This document shows positions 34,901 to 45,930 of a stretch of 64,000 bases of DNA, piece after piece. Positions within the stretch are counted from its first letter, which is position 1. Each line of letters begins with the position of its first letter. Under the pieces are notes generated by a model. The model saw only the letters and a list, made by a program, of their open reading frames with translations. It was not told the DNA's origin and did not search any database. Both the position numbers and the translations under genes were made by a program. Source of the DNA: Chinchilla lanigera (Eukaryota > Chordata > Mammalia > Rodentia > Chinchillidae); the NCBI RefSeq assembly GCF_000276665.1, contig NW_004955473.1, forward strand, positions 2,691,833-2,755,832. The letters are read 5' to 3'.

Positions 34901-35585
34901 GAAGCTCCTACCCCAGCTGCTATAAAATTTAAATGCTGGGATAAGGGGTGGGGAGTGGGCAAGCCTTTGCTGAATTTTTCTTGGAACTTTAGACAGGTGT
35001 TAAGTCTACAGATGAGAAATATAGTGATCCCAGAGGGTACCGATCCTTCAATAAATGGGACGGGGGACACTTCATTGCTTCTGTCTTTAATAGGTAACAC
35101 CAGGAATCCCTGATACCAGTGGACAAATCTTTTCCAGTTTCTGGTGGTCCCTCTTTTGAACATAAATTGGGCTATTCTTAGAAAAATCCCAAGTGAAATG
35201 GAGATAGTTTGCCATTTCCCAAGACATCTCTAAGAATGTCTTTGGTCCTTTGCTCAGGGTCCAGATATATAGAGGTGAATGAAAGGGGGCTTCAGCTTTA
35301 AAAAGCTGTATATGGGCTTGATCACACTGCTTGTTACAAGCTGAGTCCGGGGGTTCCCGAGGCCCTTCCGCAGCTGGGCCTGGAGAATGACGCCTTTGCT
35401 CTCTAATGCAGTACAGCCCTGAGTTATAAGATCTTCAGCACTCCAGCTGGCTAAAGAAAATAGTGACAGTGACCAGGAATGCAAAGCTGACCCACAAAAG
35501 AGTGATTTCCCTTTGACAGTACATAGTTGCTTGGTGAGAAGGATAATTATGCTAGGCAAAAACGGGACAAGAAGATCAATGCCTT
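34901..35585. other. Intergenic, nothing recognised
   Basis: Contains the minus-strand chance frames 34,891-35,163 and 35,254-35,598, with no domain resemblance. Confidence 0.45.
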
Positions 35586-36180
35586 CTTTAACATTCACTG
35601 AGCTTCTAAGTAGGTGCCGGGCATGGGGCTATGAGCTGAGTTTATTAGAGGCATGTGGCATGGCCTCATCCTCTGGTAGAGCTTACATTCTATCCTGCAA
35701 AACAGACTGCCGAGCAATAATTACGAGGCGGTGTGCCATGCACTGTCATATCCGCATGTACCAGAGGCCAGGGAGCCCAGAGAAGGGAAAGGATTTGTTC
35801 TCGCTGAGCAGGTTAGGGAAGGAGAGCAGAGCTTACCTTTCCAGTAGATTCTTCAAGGTTAAGGGGAGATCTGCAGCAAGGGCATTTTGCCTAGACTTAG
35901 AAGGGAAAGTGGGCGCAGACACAGGGTCCTGAGTGTGCCTGGCAGGCTCAGGAGACCTGGAGTCAGCGGGGACACACAAAGGGGGTGGCTGCAATAGAGT
36001 GGAAAGGAAAGGTGGAGGAGGAGACTAGGAAGCAGCAGGACTGGGGCGTGGGGGTGCTGAGCAGCTGAGGATTTCTCCTGGCAGTGATGGGGAGCCACTG
36101 GCAGGCGGCAGCAGGAGACTAGCAGGAGCAGAACGGTGCTTTGGAATGAATGCCAAAGTGGAGGACAGCTTGGAGGAGCT
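35586..36180 (-). mobile_element. L2 LINE remnant, reverse
   Basis: Reverse L2 3' text: 'cactgagcttctaagtaggt', 'tggtagagcttacattctat', then 'tgatggggagccactggcag' near 36,085. The frame 35,513-35,932 lies across it and is not a gene. Confidence 0.55.
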
Positions 36181-36369
36181 TGGCACAAAGCAGGAGGTCT
36201 GCAAAGAGCCCAAGGCAATCATGTCAAGGACAATAGCAAGAGCCTTGACAGGGCACAGTCCGGGAATGAGGAGTCTGCGATGCATTCAAGTGGCCTAAAA
36301 TGGGGACTCAAGTCACAGATCTGACACTGTCACATCCTTCAGCTTAGGTGTCTCTCATAACTCGCCAGG

Positions 36370-36624
36370 ATCTACCTCATTAGGCCAGGGCTTTCACATT
36401 CCAATGCGCCTGACCCTTGCAAGCTCCAGTGCTCTGCTCACAGCCCAAATCCGAGTCCCAGGCACCCCAACCGGCCCTCCTCACCCTGTGCTTGTGGCTC
36501 CTGAACATGCCCTGCTCACTCCCATCCCCACACCCTGCCATTCCCTCGCCCCTGCCTCCCCTCTCCAAGGCACTCTCCACCCTCAGGACTCACACCTTAC
36601 CTCCCTGCACCCCTCAGCTAGCTC
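36370..36624 (+). mobile_element. L2-like remnant
   Basis: C-rich L2-like text ('gaacatgccctgctcactcc') leads into the pyrimidine tract. Weak assignment. Confidence 0.3.
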
Positions 36625-36792
36625 TCGCCTCTCTTCCTCCCTCTCCTGCTGCTCCTTCTCCTCCTCATCCTCTTCCCCTCTTCCCGCCTTCTCTCCCTCT
36701 CTTTCTTTCTCTCCCTCACTCTTTCTCTCCTTCTCTCTCTCTCCTTCTCCTTCTCTCTCTCTCCCTCTGTCTCCCTTTCTCCCTCTCCCCTT
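36625..36792 (+). repeat. Long CT-rich polypyrimidine tract
   Basis: About 168 bases are almost entirely C and T on the plus strand, built from irregular CT, CCT and CTTT units. The tract ends in CTCCCCTTGCAG, which has the form of a splice acceptor. The two overlapping frames across it (36,404-36,842) are low-complexity artefacts. Confidence 0.9.
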
Positions 36793-37119
36793 GCAGAAAG
36801 AGAGGATATCTTCTCTGTTCCATCTTGGGTAGTATCCAGTAAATACTTAGCATGTTATTTCAAAATTACTTATTTATTTGCCAGTCCCCCCACCACACAC
36901 AAGACATTCAGCTTTTCTTGGGAGAGAAATGGATTCTTTTTCATCTAGAACAGCCCTGGATGCATTCAAGAGCTCAATAAACACTTAAGTGATTAAATGA
37001 ACTTTGGGTGTGGAGCTGACAGGACTTGATGTGATTATTTGGTTACACTGTAGAGAGGGAAGGAGAAAAGAACAGCTTTCTAGCTTGGGAAACTGGACAG
37101 TTCCCATTTATTTGTTTAG

Positions 37120-37290
37120 GTGCTAGTGCCTTCACACTGACCTACATCCTCAGCCCTATTTATTTATTTATTTATTTATTTATTTTGAGGTACGGTCTCA
37201 CTGAGTCACTAAATTTCCTAGATTGAACTCAAACTTGGGTTTCTCCTGCTTCAGCCTCTCAGAGTGCTGGATTACATGCCTCTTCTAATA
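37120..37290 (-). mobile_element. B1-ID composite SINE, reverse, with (TATT)n linker
   Basis: Plus-strand order is ID complement ('aggtgctagtgccttcacac', 'cctcagccc'), a (TATT)n run at 37,157-37,185, then B1 complement ('gaggtacggtctcactgagt', 'ctgcttcagcctctcagagt'). The linker has expanded as a microsatellite. Confidence 0.7.
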
Positions 37291-37329
37291 GCCCTGCTAT
37301 AGTTATATTTCTTAGTAGGATCCCCTGCT

Positions 37330-37640
37330 TCCACTATTGGCCTATTCTAATCCTTTCTTGAAGACAGCCAGAGGGGTCTTTTACAAATGTAAATAGCATG
37401 CCAGTTGGCTCCTCCTCCCTACGCTGTCCAGTCCGTACTTCTCTGGCAGGACCCTGCAGCGCCACACTGCTGCCTCCTTGTCTGTCACTGTGTCCTGCCA
37501 CTTTGCCCTCCCACGTCCCCTGAGGCACCCAGGGCTTTTGCGCTCCTTTCACACACGCTCTCTTGCTCTTGCTCATTGTCTTTCTTCTGCTCCTCCTTCT
37601 GCTCCTCAAAACTTCCTTTACTTCTTTGCTTGTCTCCGAT
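37330..37640 (+). mobile_element. L2 LINE remnant
   Basis: L2 internal to 3' text: 'cagccagaggggtctttta', 'gtcctgccactttgccctcc', 'gcacccagggcttttgcgct'. The overlapping frames on both strands are accounted for by this repeat. Confidence 0.6.
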
Positions 37641-38010
37641 TCACACAGGAAATGGCTTGCGTGTGCCTTTTCTGGACAGTGAGCTGACCTCTTTACCTAG
37701 TGCAATACAGACAATTAATAGACTTTTGGAGCTGATCAGGTGAGTGGCTAATGAGACCATGAAGAGAACTTTCCTCCAGAAGAGAGGCTGATGGTAACTG
37801 GGAATACAGGTGCGATCATTTTGGCTGGGGCAGGTTGAAGCCCCACAGTGACAGGTGGGGAGGCGCAGCAGGCAGTCTCCTTGATTATCCCCAGGGATGG
37901 GCTTCTGTCTTCCACACACTCATGGAGCACAGACTTGCAGCACATGTAGTCACTACTTCTAGTCCAGCAGGGAGGATGTCAGGCTCTCAATTTACATGAA
38001 CACTGAGTCT
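37641..38010. other. Intergenic, nothing recognised
   Basis: No gene or clear repeat; minus frames at 37,641-37,945 have no resemblance to known proteins. Confidence 0.45.
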
Positions 38011-38143
38011 AGCCAGGCACGGTGGTACACACCTGTAGTCTCCACTACCCAGGAGGCTGGGGCAGGAGGATCTCTTGAGCCCAAGAGTTCAGGTCCAGTA
38101 TGGACAACCTAGTGGGACCCTGTCTCAAACGCAAGCAAAGAAA
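38011..38143 (+). mobile_element. B1-like (7SL-derived) SINE
   Basis: AGCCAGGCACGGTGGTACAC start, 'ggaggctggggcaggaggat' core, 'gggaccctgtctcaaa' end. It resembles the Alu left monomer, as expected of a 7SL-derived rodent SINE. Confidence 0.85.
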
Positions 38144-38796
38144 GAACCAAACCCCAAATCCACACTCAAAACCAAAAAGTCACCAAAGCCAAGTCTCTAG
38201 TCCTTTTGCCTCTGGTACTGTGTCTGAAGATGGAGTTTGGGAATAAGACGACAAGGACTTGTGTTCTTCCATCACCCTCAAGTAGGATTTTAGCTAAAGC
38301 TCAGTGCAGCTAATACGGGGCTTTTTTATCCCAGCAACCTTTGCAAACAATATGGGTAAATTCCAGGTGCCCTTCCAGCAAATCAAGATGCATCCTAATC
38401 TGTTACTGAGGGAAAGAGTATTTTCCCATGGTCTTGTTAGGTGTACACATCAGTGCTGAAATTTCTTCCCTTGACAGAGACAGACTTAAGGGCTTCTGTT
38501 TCTTATTAAGGTTGCCATGGAGGCATTAGAAACAAATATATCCTTTGGCAAATAATTCAGGTTCTGATATGTTTGTTTATTTGCAATTAGAAAGTACACA
38601 TGGCAGTGTTAGGCAATCTAAATACAGAGCTCACACCCCTGTGGAGGACAGTCATACCGCACTAAGCATCTGCACTATCTAGCTGGAGATTCCACCTACG
38701 CTATTGTGTATTGTTCTCCGAATGTCTCAGGAAGCTCAGCAGTTTACCTTATAGAAGAGGACCACAAACATGACAAGGCAGCTACCCTGGATCTTT
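38144..38796. other. Intergenic, nothing recognised
   Basis: No gene or clear repeat. Confidence 0.45.
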
Positions 38797-38884
38797 TTTG
38801 TTTGTTTTTGCAGTGCTGGAGATGGAACGCAGGGCCTCACACAAGCAGGTAAGCACTCTACCACTAAGCTACACGCTCAGCCCA
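38797..38884 (-). mobile_element. ID-type SINE, reverse
   Basis: Plus-strand text 'gcagggcctcacacaagcag', 'gtaagcactctaccactaag' and 'ctacacgctcagccc' is the complement of an older ID element. Confidence 0.75.
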
Positions 38885-39529
38885 GGGCAGCTACTGCTAA
38901 AAGATCTTAGGGTCAGATTTCCCTGTATATGAGGTTCTGCACTGAGCTACCTCAGGGCCTCCATTCACACCCCAGGTCAGGGTCCTGAGTGGCCTTCCTC
39001 AGGGCACCTTGTCTCTGTTCCAGCTTAGGAAGAGCCACCAAGTCAGCACAGAGGAACAAAGGCCACTGCTTACCACCTTAACAGGCCAACTGTCCGGCCG
39101 TCCTAGAACAGGTAGGTTATATGCGCGTCTTTTTAAACTCAGCTTCTGTCATACTGTCATACTGTATGAAGGCACAGTAATCATTGTGTCCTGTCTCCTT
39201 TTTTTCCTATGTCGAAGTTACTTTACTACTTAGTGCAACACCCATCTTGTGTTGTGCATCGTGCTCATGCATGACTCTGGGGGAAATGTACAGTATTTAG
39301 AACATTCTAAGGGCTTGCGGAGACTGCTTCTGTATGAATTTTGCTTCTTTGTGAATTGTCCCTGTTCTTCAGTCTAGCTACCATGTATTGCTTTCATAAT
39401 AAGAAAAAAATGTTAATAAAGAAGCAACGCTTTAGGAATAATTGCAAAGACCGACAGCAATTCTTTAAATGGCTTGTATTTCCCCTCCCCCTCCTTCTTC
39501 TCTCTGCTCCATCTCCTTCTCCTTCACGT

Positions 39530-39592
39530 TTGTGGCAAAGCTGGGGGTAGAACCAGGGCCTGCTGCACGCTACTGCTCAGTCACACCCCAGT
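39530..39592 (-). mobile_element. ID-type SINE fragment, reverse
   Basis: 'aaccagggcctgctgcacgc' and 'tactgctcagtcacacccc' are the complement of an ID head and middle; no tail is clear. Confidence 0.55.
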
Positions 39593-40589
39593 TCTTGCTA
39601 TTCTTATGAGAAAAAGTCACATAAGGCAAAGTCAGCAGAAGGCTACAGAGATGACCTTATTTTCCTGTCAACAGCACTGTGTCCCATGGACCATGGACCT
39701 GTGCAGTCAGTGGAGGACGACAGCGTTTTGTAAAACACCACCTTTCGCTTTGGCTGTAGCCTTTGCGCCCATGATTCCGCCACACTGAAGCCTTCAAGCT
39801 GGCTCAGGAGACCACGTCAAGCAACGGCCACTGTGCTGCTTCCCCACTCTAGTAACCCAAGGTGTCTCCAGACCACACGCGTCTACCTGACTCTTGCTCC
39901 CCCTGGGACCAGTGCTCTGCTGCTAGGCGGCGCGGTGGTTCTGTACAAAGGCAGCCGCCGGCCCAGGCCCCACCACTTTCCGCACACACCTCAGCCCCGG
40001 GCCAGACCCATGCACAGAACCATGTCTGATCTCTTCCTAACGGTGCCTGCAGTTGCACATCACCCACTGAGCCCCAGGTGAGCATGTCGTCGCTCGCACC
40101 TACAAAGCATAAGCACATCTGCACACATGGACTCACACACACAGGCACACGCAAGCACAGCTTTCTGACACACTTACAGTTGGAGAGAGCACTTTGCTAA
40201 GGACTTCAATTCATATTTCAATTCTGTGACAACGCCCGTCCTTTCAGCTTAGCTGCCCCAATCTAAGGTCACTCATTGCCTCCTAGCAGGGATGGTCCTA
40301 CTGTTTCTGCAATCCAAGGCAAGCTTGCTTCCCCTCACCCTTGCACAAACCCCTCCAGCCCCATCAATACCTTCGCGGATCACCTGAGTCCTCCGCTTTC
40401 TTGTTTGAGCCTTAGTTAGGAATTTGTGGTTACACTCGACAACCGTACACTTGAGGCAGAGAGAGCCGTCCCGGACAGAATGATACATGAAATAAGAAAG
40501 TCATGGGACAAGATGCCTCTAGTGAGGTTTCTAAAAGCCAGAAAGCAATGCCCTTGGGGCCATTGGGGTAGAGTTATTAAATGAAGTTC
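39593..40589. other. Intergenic, locally GC-rich
   Basis: No repeat is clear from 39,830 to 40,090, where CpG dinucleotides cluster (gctaggcggcgcggtgg, cagccgccggccc). The plus frame 39,833-40,081 runs into CCCCAG|GTGAGC, a strong donor-like site at 40,078. This could be an uncharacterised exon or chance; see findings. Confidence 0.4.
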
Positions 40590-41260
40590 ACTTAACCTGG
40601 GCCTTGAAGGACGTGGGGACTTGGACGTACAAAGACAGAGGCAGGAAATTCCAGAAGGCAAGACTGTTTGCAAAGGCCCAGGAAAAGGAAAATGTGATGT
40701 CTGTGGAAACCAGAGTAGTTCCCATGTTTGGAGTGAGGATGCTGGAAGGGGCAAAGGGGGCTGGGAGGGACCTTGTAAAAAGGGATTGTGGCCTTGTGTG
40801 GACGCTTGATTTTTATCTTTAGAGAAGCTGGGAGGCCGCAAAGGGGGTAAAGCTCAGGAGCGCTGCTGACCCCTTGAAAGGAGGCATGGTGGAAACCAGG
40901 GAAAGCTGCCTGCAATCTGGGCCAGAGCTCACACTGAGGGAGGTGGCACACTGGACTTGGTGTGCTGCAGCTGGAGAGAAATGGATGACTTCAAAAGCTA
41001 TTAGGAGCCAGGGAACAGCAAGAGATAAGGCTGGAGTCTTAGACAGGGGTTAAGCCTTAAAGGCTATGGGAGCTATGGGAAGGTTGTAAGCCACCAGAAG
41101 GCCTTTGAACGCCAGAGACGTGATTACATTAGCATTTCCCAAGATCTCTCTGGCTGCATCAAGGGAAAGGAGCGAAGCAGTTGAGGGTGTTGCAATCATT
41201 GCACAAGACACGCTAGAGGCTGGCCACGGGTGGTAGCAGTGGAAATAGGCACAAGCGGGT
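40590..41260 (-). mobile_element. L2 LINE remnant, reverse
   Basis: Reverse L2 order is visible: 'ttccagaaggcaagactg' and 'tttgcaaaggcccaggaaaa', 'ggccttgtgtggacgcttga', 'gattacattagcatttccca' and 'tctctggctgcatcaaggga'. Plus-strand frames at 40,604-40,822 are explained by this. Confidence 0.65.
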
Positions 41261-41689
41261 GGGCCGCAGGGCCACAGGACAGGGGCAAACTTGATGAATT
41301 TGATGGTAACTGCATTGTGGGAGGCAAGGGCGCATGCGGAGATGTCACTGCGGGCCAGTGTTCCTCTTCCAGAAGCTTTAATGGCAGAAGCCCAGCAATG
41401 CCATCCCCTTAGTGAGCAATGACGCCGCAGTCTTACTCACGGGAAGCATGTGGGCTTTGCGATGTGGCCAAACACTTAGGATGAGCACCGAGGACAGTTA
41501 CTGGATTACATTTAGATGATGCATTTGGCCTGGTCTCCTCCGCTCCTCAGCACACCTTCTCCCCATCCAGGAGTGACAAAGGACGTTTCCAGTGCTGGTC
41601 TTGGGAGCCTTTGGCACAGTAGGAAAACATGGTGATAGCATCCTGAGGTAGAGAGCTGGCTTGCTAAGCATCAGACTTCTCACTTTCAT
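41261..41689. other. Intergenic, nothing recognised
   Basis: No gene or clear repeat. Confidence 0.45.
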
Positions 41690-41845
41690 TTGTTTCCCAC
41701 ACTAAATCCTCTTTCCAAGACAGGAATTATTCTCTTCACTCTCCAGATGAGGAAAATGAAATTCAGAAAGCTGAATGATGCAGTTGGTGATTAAATTCCA
41801 GCCTGTGTAACTTCAAGTGCAGCTTCATCAACCACACCACTGGTT
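41690..41845 (-). mobile_element. MIR SINE, reverse
   Basis: 'ctctccagatgaggaaaatg' followed by 'aaattcagaaagctgaatga' and a diverged end are the reverse MIR order. Confidence 0.6.
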
Positions 41846-41876
41846 TCCAAGCTCAGCTGCACACTAAAGTCATGAG

Positions 41877-41965
41877 GGGTGTTGTGGGGCAGCGGTTGAG
41901 CTCTTGCCCAGCTTGTGTGAGGCCCTGGGCTCCATCCCCAGCACCATAAGCAAACAACCAAACAG
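41877..41965 (+). mobile_element. ID-type SINE, older
   Basis: 'ggggtgttgtggggcagcgg' head, 'cttgtgtgaggccctgggct' and 'ccatccccagcaccataag' with an A/C tail. Diverged ID element. Confidence 0.7.
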
Positions 41966-41984
41966 CTGGGGAGTATTCTCCTCT

Positions 41985-42590
41985 CTTTTAAAAACAGCTT
42001 TATGGAGATATAATTGACACCACCTACAGTAATTCACCCATTTAAAGTGTACAATTGAATGGCTTTAATATATTTACACAGTAACTGCCACCATTGCCAT
42101 AGTTGATTTTTAAAAATTTCATCTCTTCAAAAAGGAGTGCCGTACCCATTAGCTATCCTGCTGCTACTCCTTACCCTTTATGCTGACCCTTAAGCAAACA
42201 CTAATTTATTTTCTGTCTCTATAGATTTTCTTTATCCGAACTTTCTTATGAATGAAGTCATGTCATATGTGGGCTTTGGTCACTGGATTTTTCACCTAAG
42301 ATAATATTCTTTAGGTTCATTCAAGCTGTAACATATATGAATACTTCATTCCTTTTTGATATTCATATAACATTCCAATATATAGATATGCCATATTTAC
42401 ATCCACTGATAGATTTTTGGGCTGCTTCCGCTTTAGGCTATTATTCCTTTTTTTTTTTGGTTTTTCTCCGGTACCGGGAACCGAACTCACGACCTTGCGC
42501 TTGCCAGGCAGGCGCTTTTTAGGCTGTTATTCCTAATGTTACTACTAACTGCTCTTGTTCAAGTTTTTCTGAAAATGTTTATTTTTAATT
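41985..42590 (-). mobile_element. Old L1M 3' region, reverse, split by an ID SINE
   Basis: Reverse L1M text: 'cagctttatggagatataat', 'taattcacccatttaaagtg' and 'gcttccgctttaggctatta'. A young ID element at 42,449-42,517 interrupts it with a duplicated target, so the L1 is the older of the two. Confidence 0.75.
42449..42517 (-). mobile_element. 5'-truncated young ID SINE, 17-bp TSD
   Basis: On the minus strand the element starts at 'aaagcgcctgcctggcaagc' and ends with the young-type 'cggtaccggagaaaaacc' and A tail; the first third is missing. Flanks TTTAGGCTATTATTCCT (42,432-42,448) and TTTAGGCTGTTATTCCT (42,518-42,534) differ by one base. Confidence 0.92.
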
Positions 42591-42602
42591 CTGGTAGATA
42601 TA

Positions 42603-43131
42603 TAGTAAAACCTTGATTTGCAAGTGTAATTTCTTCCAGAAACATGCTTGTAAATATACAAAGCACTTGTATATCATAGCAAATTTTCCCATAAGAAATA
42701 ATTGAAACTCAGACAAAAATATTCATATAAAAATAATTACAATACTGTAGCATAACATAAAATAAAGGAAATACAAAATATGAAGAAAAATAAACAAATT
42801 AACCTGCACTTATCTTTGAAAATCTTCCTGGCTAGAGTGAGGGAAACAAGACAGAGGACAGCTATTATGTAGGGTGAATTTCACTATCACCAGTGAAATC
42901 ACTGCTATCTATTGGCTCATGGAATCATTTTCTTTTTGTTCAACTTTAACAAGGAGCCAATCCAATGATGCTTACTTTTGCCTCTTCTTGAGGATTTTGA
43001 GGAAATGTAATATTGCACTGTCAATAAACAGAGCTACAGCCTTATTTGGGTGGTGTTTTCTACAAAATTTTGCACTGCTTCTCACATTTTATACATTTCT
43101 GTACCCTTATTTGAAGTGAGGGGTGCCTCTG
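42603..43131. mobile_element. Tigger-like DNA transposon remnant
   Basis: The left end (TAGTAAAACCTTGATTTGCA, 'cttccagaaacatgcttgta', 'cccataagaaataattgaaa') matches the terminal region of an old Tigger family, after a TA at 42,601-42,602. The right end is weaker ('gaagtgaggggtgcctctg'). The interior may be transposase remnant, but no frame survives. Confidence 0.5.
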
Positions 43132-43454
43132 CCTTTTTGCCTTTTTGCCTTTTTCTTCTCCTCCTGTACAGATGAGATCTCCTCCGTAATCTCTTGCTGT
43201 TGGGAGAGGAACACTCACAATCCCTCAGGGGTAGGGGGAAGAGAAGGACAGAGAAAAAACCATTGTCTTAGTTGTGATCATGGGACATTTGGTGTCATGC
43301 ACTACTCAATTTGCAAGACATTGCTCATTTATGAATTTAAAATTTATTAGAAATGTTTGCTTGTCTTGCAGAACAAGGTATTGGCAATCTGAGGTTTAGG
43401 AATGGAATTGCTGAGTCCTATGGTAACTCTCCATTTGACTGTGGGAAGAGTTGC
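43132..43454. other. Intergenic, nothing recognised
   Basis: Starts at the end of a short TGCCTTTTT tandem repeat (about 43,124-43,152); otherwise no clear repeat or gene. Confidence 0.45.
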
Positions 43455-43590
43455 TAAACTGTGCTACCTGGGGAGTTTTTAGAATATACTAATGGCCTGC
43501 CCACCCTACTCACCTCCCAGGCCTGACTAAATGAGCCATTCTAATACTCTCTCCAAGTAGATTTCAGGGGGTACCTGTATTGGGCACCAC
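43455..43590 (+). mobile_element. hAT-Charlie (MER5-like) fragment
   Basis: 'ctacctggggagtttttaga' followed by 'caggcctgactaaatgagcc' and 'aagtagatttcagggggtac' follow the order of a common old hAT element. Confidence 0.45.
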
Positions 43591-44499
43591 TGACCTGCAC
43601 CATGGTGTCAGTGGCATGTGGCACATGGGACTATTTAACATTGTCTATTGCTGAAGAATTATTAGCTACAAGGACTCAGTAAGAAGCCAATGATGCATTG
43701 GTGCTTGCTCATCAGTAAAGGTACTCTCCTACTGGGGCACGATTCTGGGAAGAGAATTTTTCACTAGAGCTTTTCAGCCTCATAGTTCTCTTTTCTGTCA
43801 CCGAGATTGAGCTTCATAGCAAGAAGACAAGACAGCACATATCAGGCTGGATTTCCAGTGTTCTGACAAGGAATTGCTTCCACACACCACTTGTCACATT
43901 TCCTAGACCGATGCCATGAAGATTGCTTAGCTGGAGTCTAGAAAGGTTATGAGTCTGCAAGACTTCCTTAAGAAACTGCAAAGCTCCCTGGTAGAAAGGA
44001 AGTTGATGGGGCGGGAGGAGTCAGGTGGAGACATGACTTCGTTTTGGCAAGAAGCAAGGGGAGGGGAAATTGGCAGGAAGGACTGTTTGCCTTTCCTCGG
44101 CCCCTTTCTGCCCCGGGGCTGTTCTATGCTCATACATTTTTGAAGAGTAAGATATGCTTTTGCTGTACAGGTAGGGGACACTGGGAGCAGGGATGAGCGT
44201 GGGAGAGGAGGTAGATGAGGGGTCAAAGAGACACATCCTGGATTACATCATTCCACCCAGACAACCTCTGTGCTTGGCACGGCTTGCTGCCTTGGGATGT
44301 ACAGCTGAACACTGTCAAATATTTCCAGAGGTATATCTACAGTGAGACACATTCAATCAATTGCTAATTATGATTTCTCAGTCCACTTCATATTGCTTCC
44401 AGGCCTTTGCCCTGGTGACCCTGACTCTTAAATTGTGTTGAAAGAGGAAATGCCACACCATTGAAATTTGAGCCATTTCTCCTTCCCAACATGTGGTTT
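43591..44499. other. Intergenic, no gene recognised
   Basis: Frames at 43,927-44,226 on both strands overlap one another and resemble no known family. Confidence 0.45.
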
Positions 44500-44725
44500 A
44501 CAGTTTAGATATGCATATAATGCTTTCACGTAGGTTAGCTATAATTCTGACCCTTCAGAAACTTTGTAAGATATTATTATCTCTATTTATACACGAGGAA
44601 GCTGAGACTTAGTGTTGGTTGGATGACATGTCTAAACACCTGCTACTAGTTTTGCGCAGAGATGGGACTAGAACTTCGGTCTTATGATTACATGTTCTAA
44701 CCCACCAACCTGTCTCCCCATTATA
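44500..44725 (-). mobile_element. MIR SINE, reverse
   Basis: 'tattattatctctatttata', 'acgaggaagctgagacttag' and 'agagatgggactagaacttc' in reverse MIR order. Confidence 0.6.
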
Positions 44726-44756
44726 CCTTGACAAGCATCTATAAGTTAAATTTAAT

Positions 44757-44860
44757 TTTCTCGTTTTTCTGTTTTCTATCTTTCCTTCTTCCTTCCTTCC
44801 TTTTGTCTTTCTTTCTCTCTTTCTCTCTTTCTGTCTTTCGTTCGTTCGTTCTTTTCTTCT

Positions 44861-44861
<1 letters not shown>
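44757..44861 (+). repeat. (CTTT)n-type pyrimidine microsatellite
   Basis: Imperfect CTTT, CCTT and TTCG units run up to the target site of the ID insertion at 44,862. It is probably the expanded tail of the neighbouring reverse B1 at 44,996-45,132. Confidence 0.8.
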
Positions 44862-44894
<33 letters not shown>

Positions 44895-44980
44895 GTTTTT
44901 CTCCGGTACCAGGAACCGAACTCACGACCTTGCGCTTGCCAGGCAAGCGCTTTTGCCGCTGAGCTAAATTCCCAGCCCCT
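44862..44980 (-). mobile_element. Young full-length ID SINE with 15-bp TSD, nested
   Basis: Complement of the full ID element including the head (ctgggaatttagctcagcgg). CGTTCTTTTCTTCTT flanks it at 44,847-44,861 and 44,981-44,995. It inserted into the pyrimidine tail of the B1-like SINE just downstream. Confidence 0.93.
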
Positions 44981-44995
44981 CGTTCTTTTCTTCTT

Positions 44996-45132
44996 GAGAC
45001 AGGGTCTCTCTATGTAGTTTGGTCTTATCTCACACTCACTATGTAGCCCAGGCTGGCCTCCAACTCACAGCAATCTTCTGCCTCAGAGTCCCAGAGTATG
45101 AGGATTACAGATGTGCAACAACACGCCCAACA
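44996..45132 (-). mobile_element. B1-like SINE, reverse
   Basis: 'gagacagggtctctctatgt', 'tagcccaggctggcctccaa', 'gaggattacagatgtgcaac' on the plus strand are the complement of a B1 with the typical internal duplication. Confidence 0.85.
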
Positions 45133-45198
45133 GTCAAAGGTAATTTTGTGTATATTTTTACCATCAAATCTCTCCAACTCCTAAGCTATTAACAGAGG

Positions 45199-45232
<34 letters not shown>
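45199..45232. repeat. (TA)17 microsatellite
   Basis: Uninterrupted alternating TA for 34 bases. Confidence 0.98.
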
Positions 45233-45235
<3 letters not shown>

Positions 45236-45366
45236 TCAGTAAGATTAAAGAAACAGCTGGGCTCACATAACATAAATTTGCAATGGAACTAGTCATTATT
45301 ACCTTTTGCTTTTAATATTTGCCGGTATCATTGAATGTGATAATTCTCAACTTTTTAAAAATCTGA

Positions 45367-45535
45367 AGGCCAGGCATGTTGGCACACGCCTGTAATCCCA
45401 ACACATGGGAGGCTGAGGTGGGAGGATCATTTTGACTTTGAGACCAGCCCAGGGTACATAAGTAAACTCAAGGCCAGCCTGAACTGCATAGCAGGACCCT
45501 GTCTCAAAATGACAAAAAAATAACAAAATAAAAAA
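45367..45535 (+). mobile_element. B1-like SINE with internal duplication
   Basis: 'ggccaggcatgttggcacac', 'ggaggctgaggtgggaggat', then two related segments ('gagaccagcccagggtacat' and 'caaggccagcctgaactgca'), and 'ggaccctgtctcaaaa' with an A-rich tail. The doubled middle is the B1-type internal duplication. Confidence 0.85.
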
Positions 45536-45585
45536 ATTAAAATCTGAAATATTTTGGAAATGTGATAAATACAATGACTTGCCTG

Positions 45586-45687
45586 AGGGCTGGGGATTTA
45601 GCTCAGCGGCAAAAGCGCTTGCCTGGTAAGCGCAAGGTCGTGAGTTCGGTTCCTGGTACCGGAGAAAAACAAAACAAAAAACAAAAA
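45586..45687 (+). mobile_element. Young full-length ID SINE with 15-bp TSD
   Basis: AGGGCTGGGGATTTAGCTCA head, GTGAGTTCGGTTCCTGGTAC end, A/C-rich tail. ACAATGACTTGCCTG flanks it at 45,571-45,585 and 45,688-45,702, identical. Confidence 0.95.
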
Positions 45688-45930
45688 ACAATGACTTGCC
45701 TGTTCAGATAAATACAAACCCATACATAAATAGAGAATTTTCATACCTGTCAAAAGGGTCCTGAAACCCAACTTTGAACTCCAGGTTATAAACCTAAAAA
45801 AAGGAAATGAAACAAAGAAAGAAAATCATGATAGTATTTATCCAGGATCAAAGATTAGCAAGGCTGGTGTGACAGAAATTTTATTTTATTTTTTAATTTT
45901 TTGTTAGAAATTTTAAATAGAGTAAATTCC

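Noticed and set aside
36404..36842. Two overlapping 140-codon frames rich in Ser, Leu and Pro
   Set aside because: They are translations of a CT-rich tract and are low-complexity artefacts.
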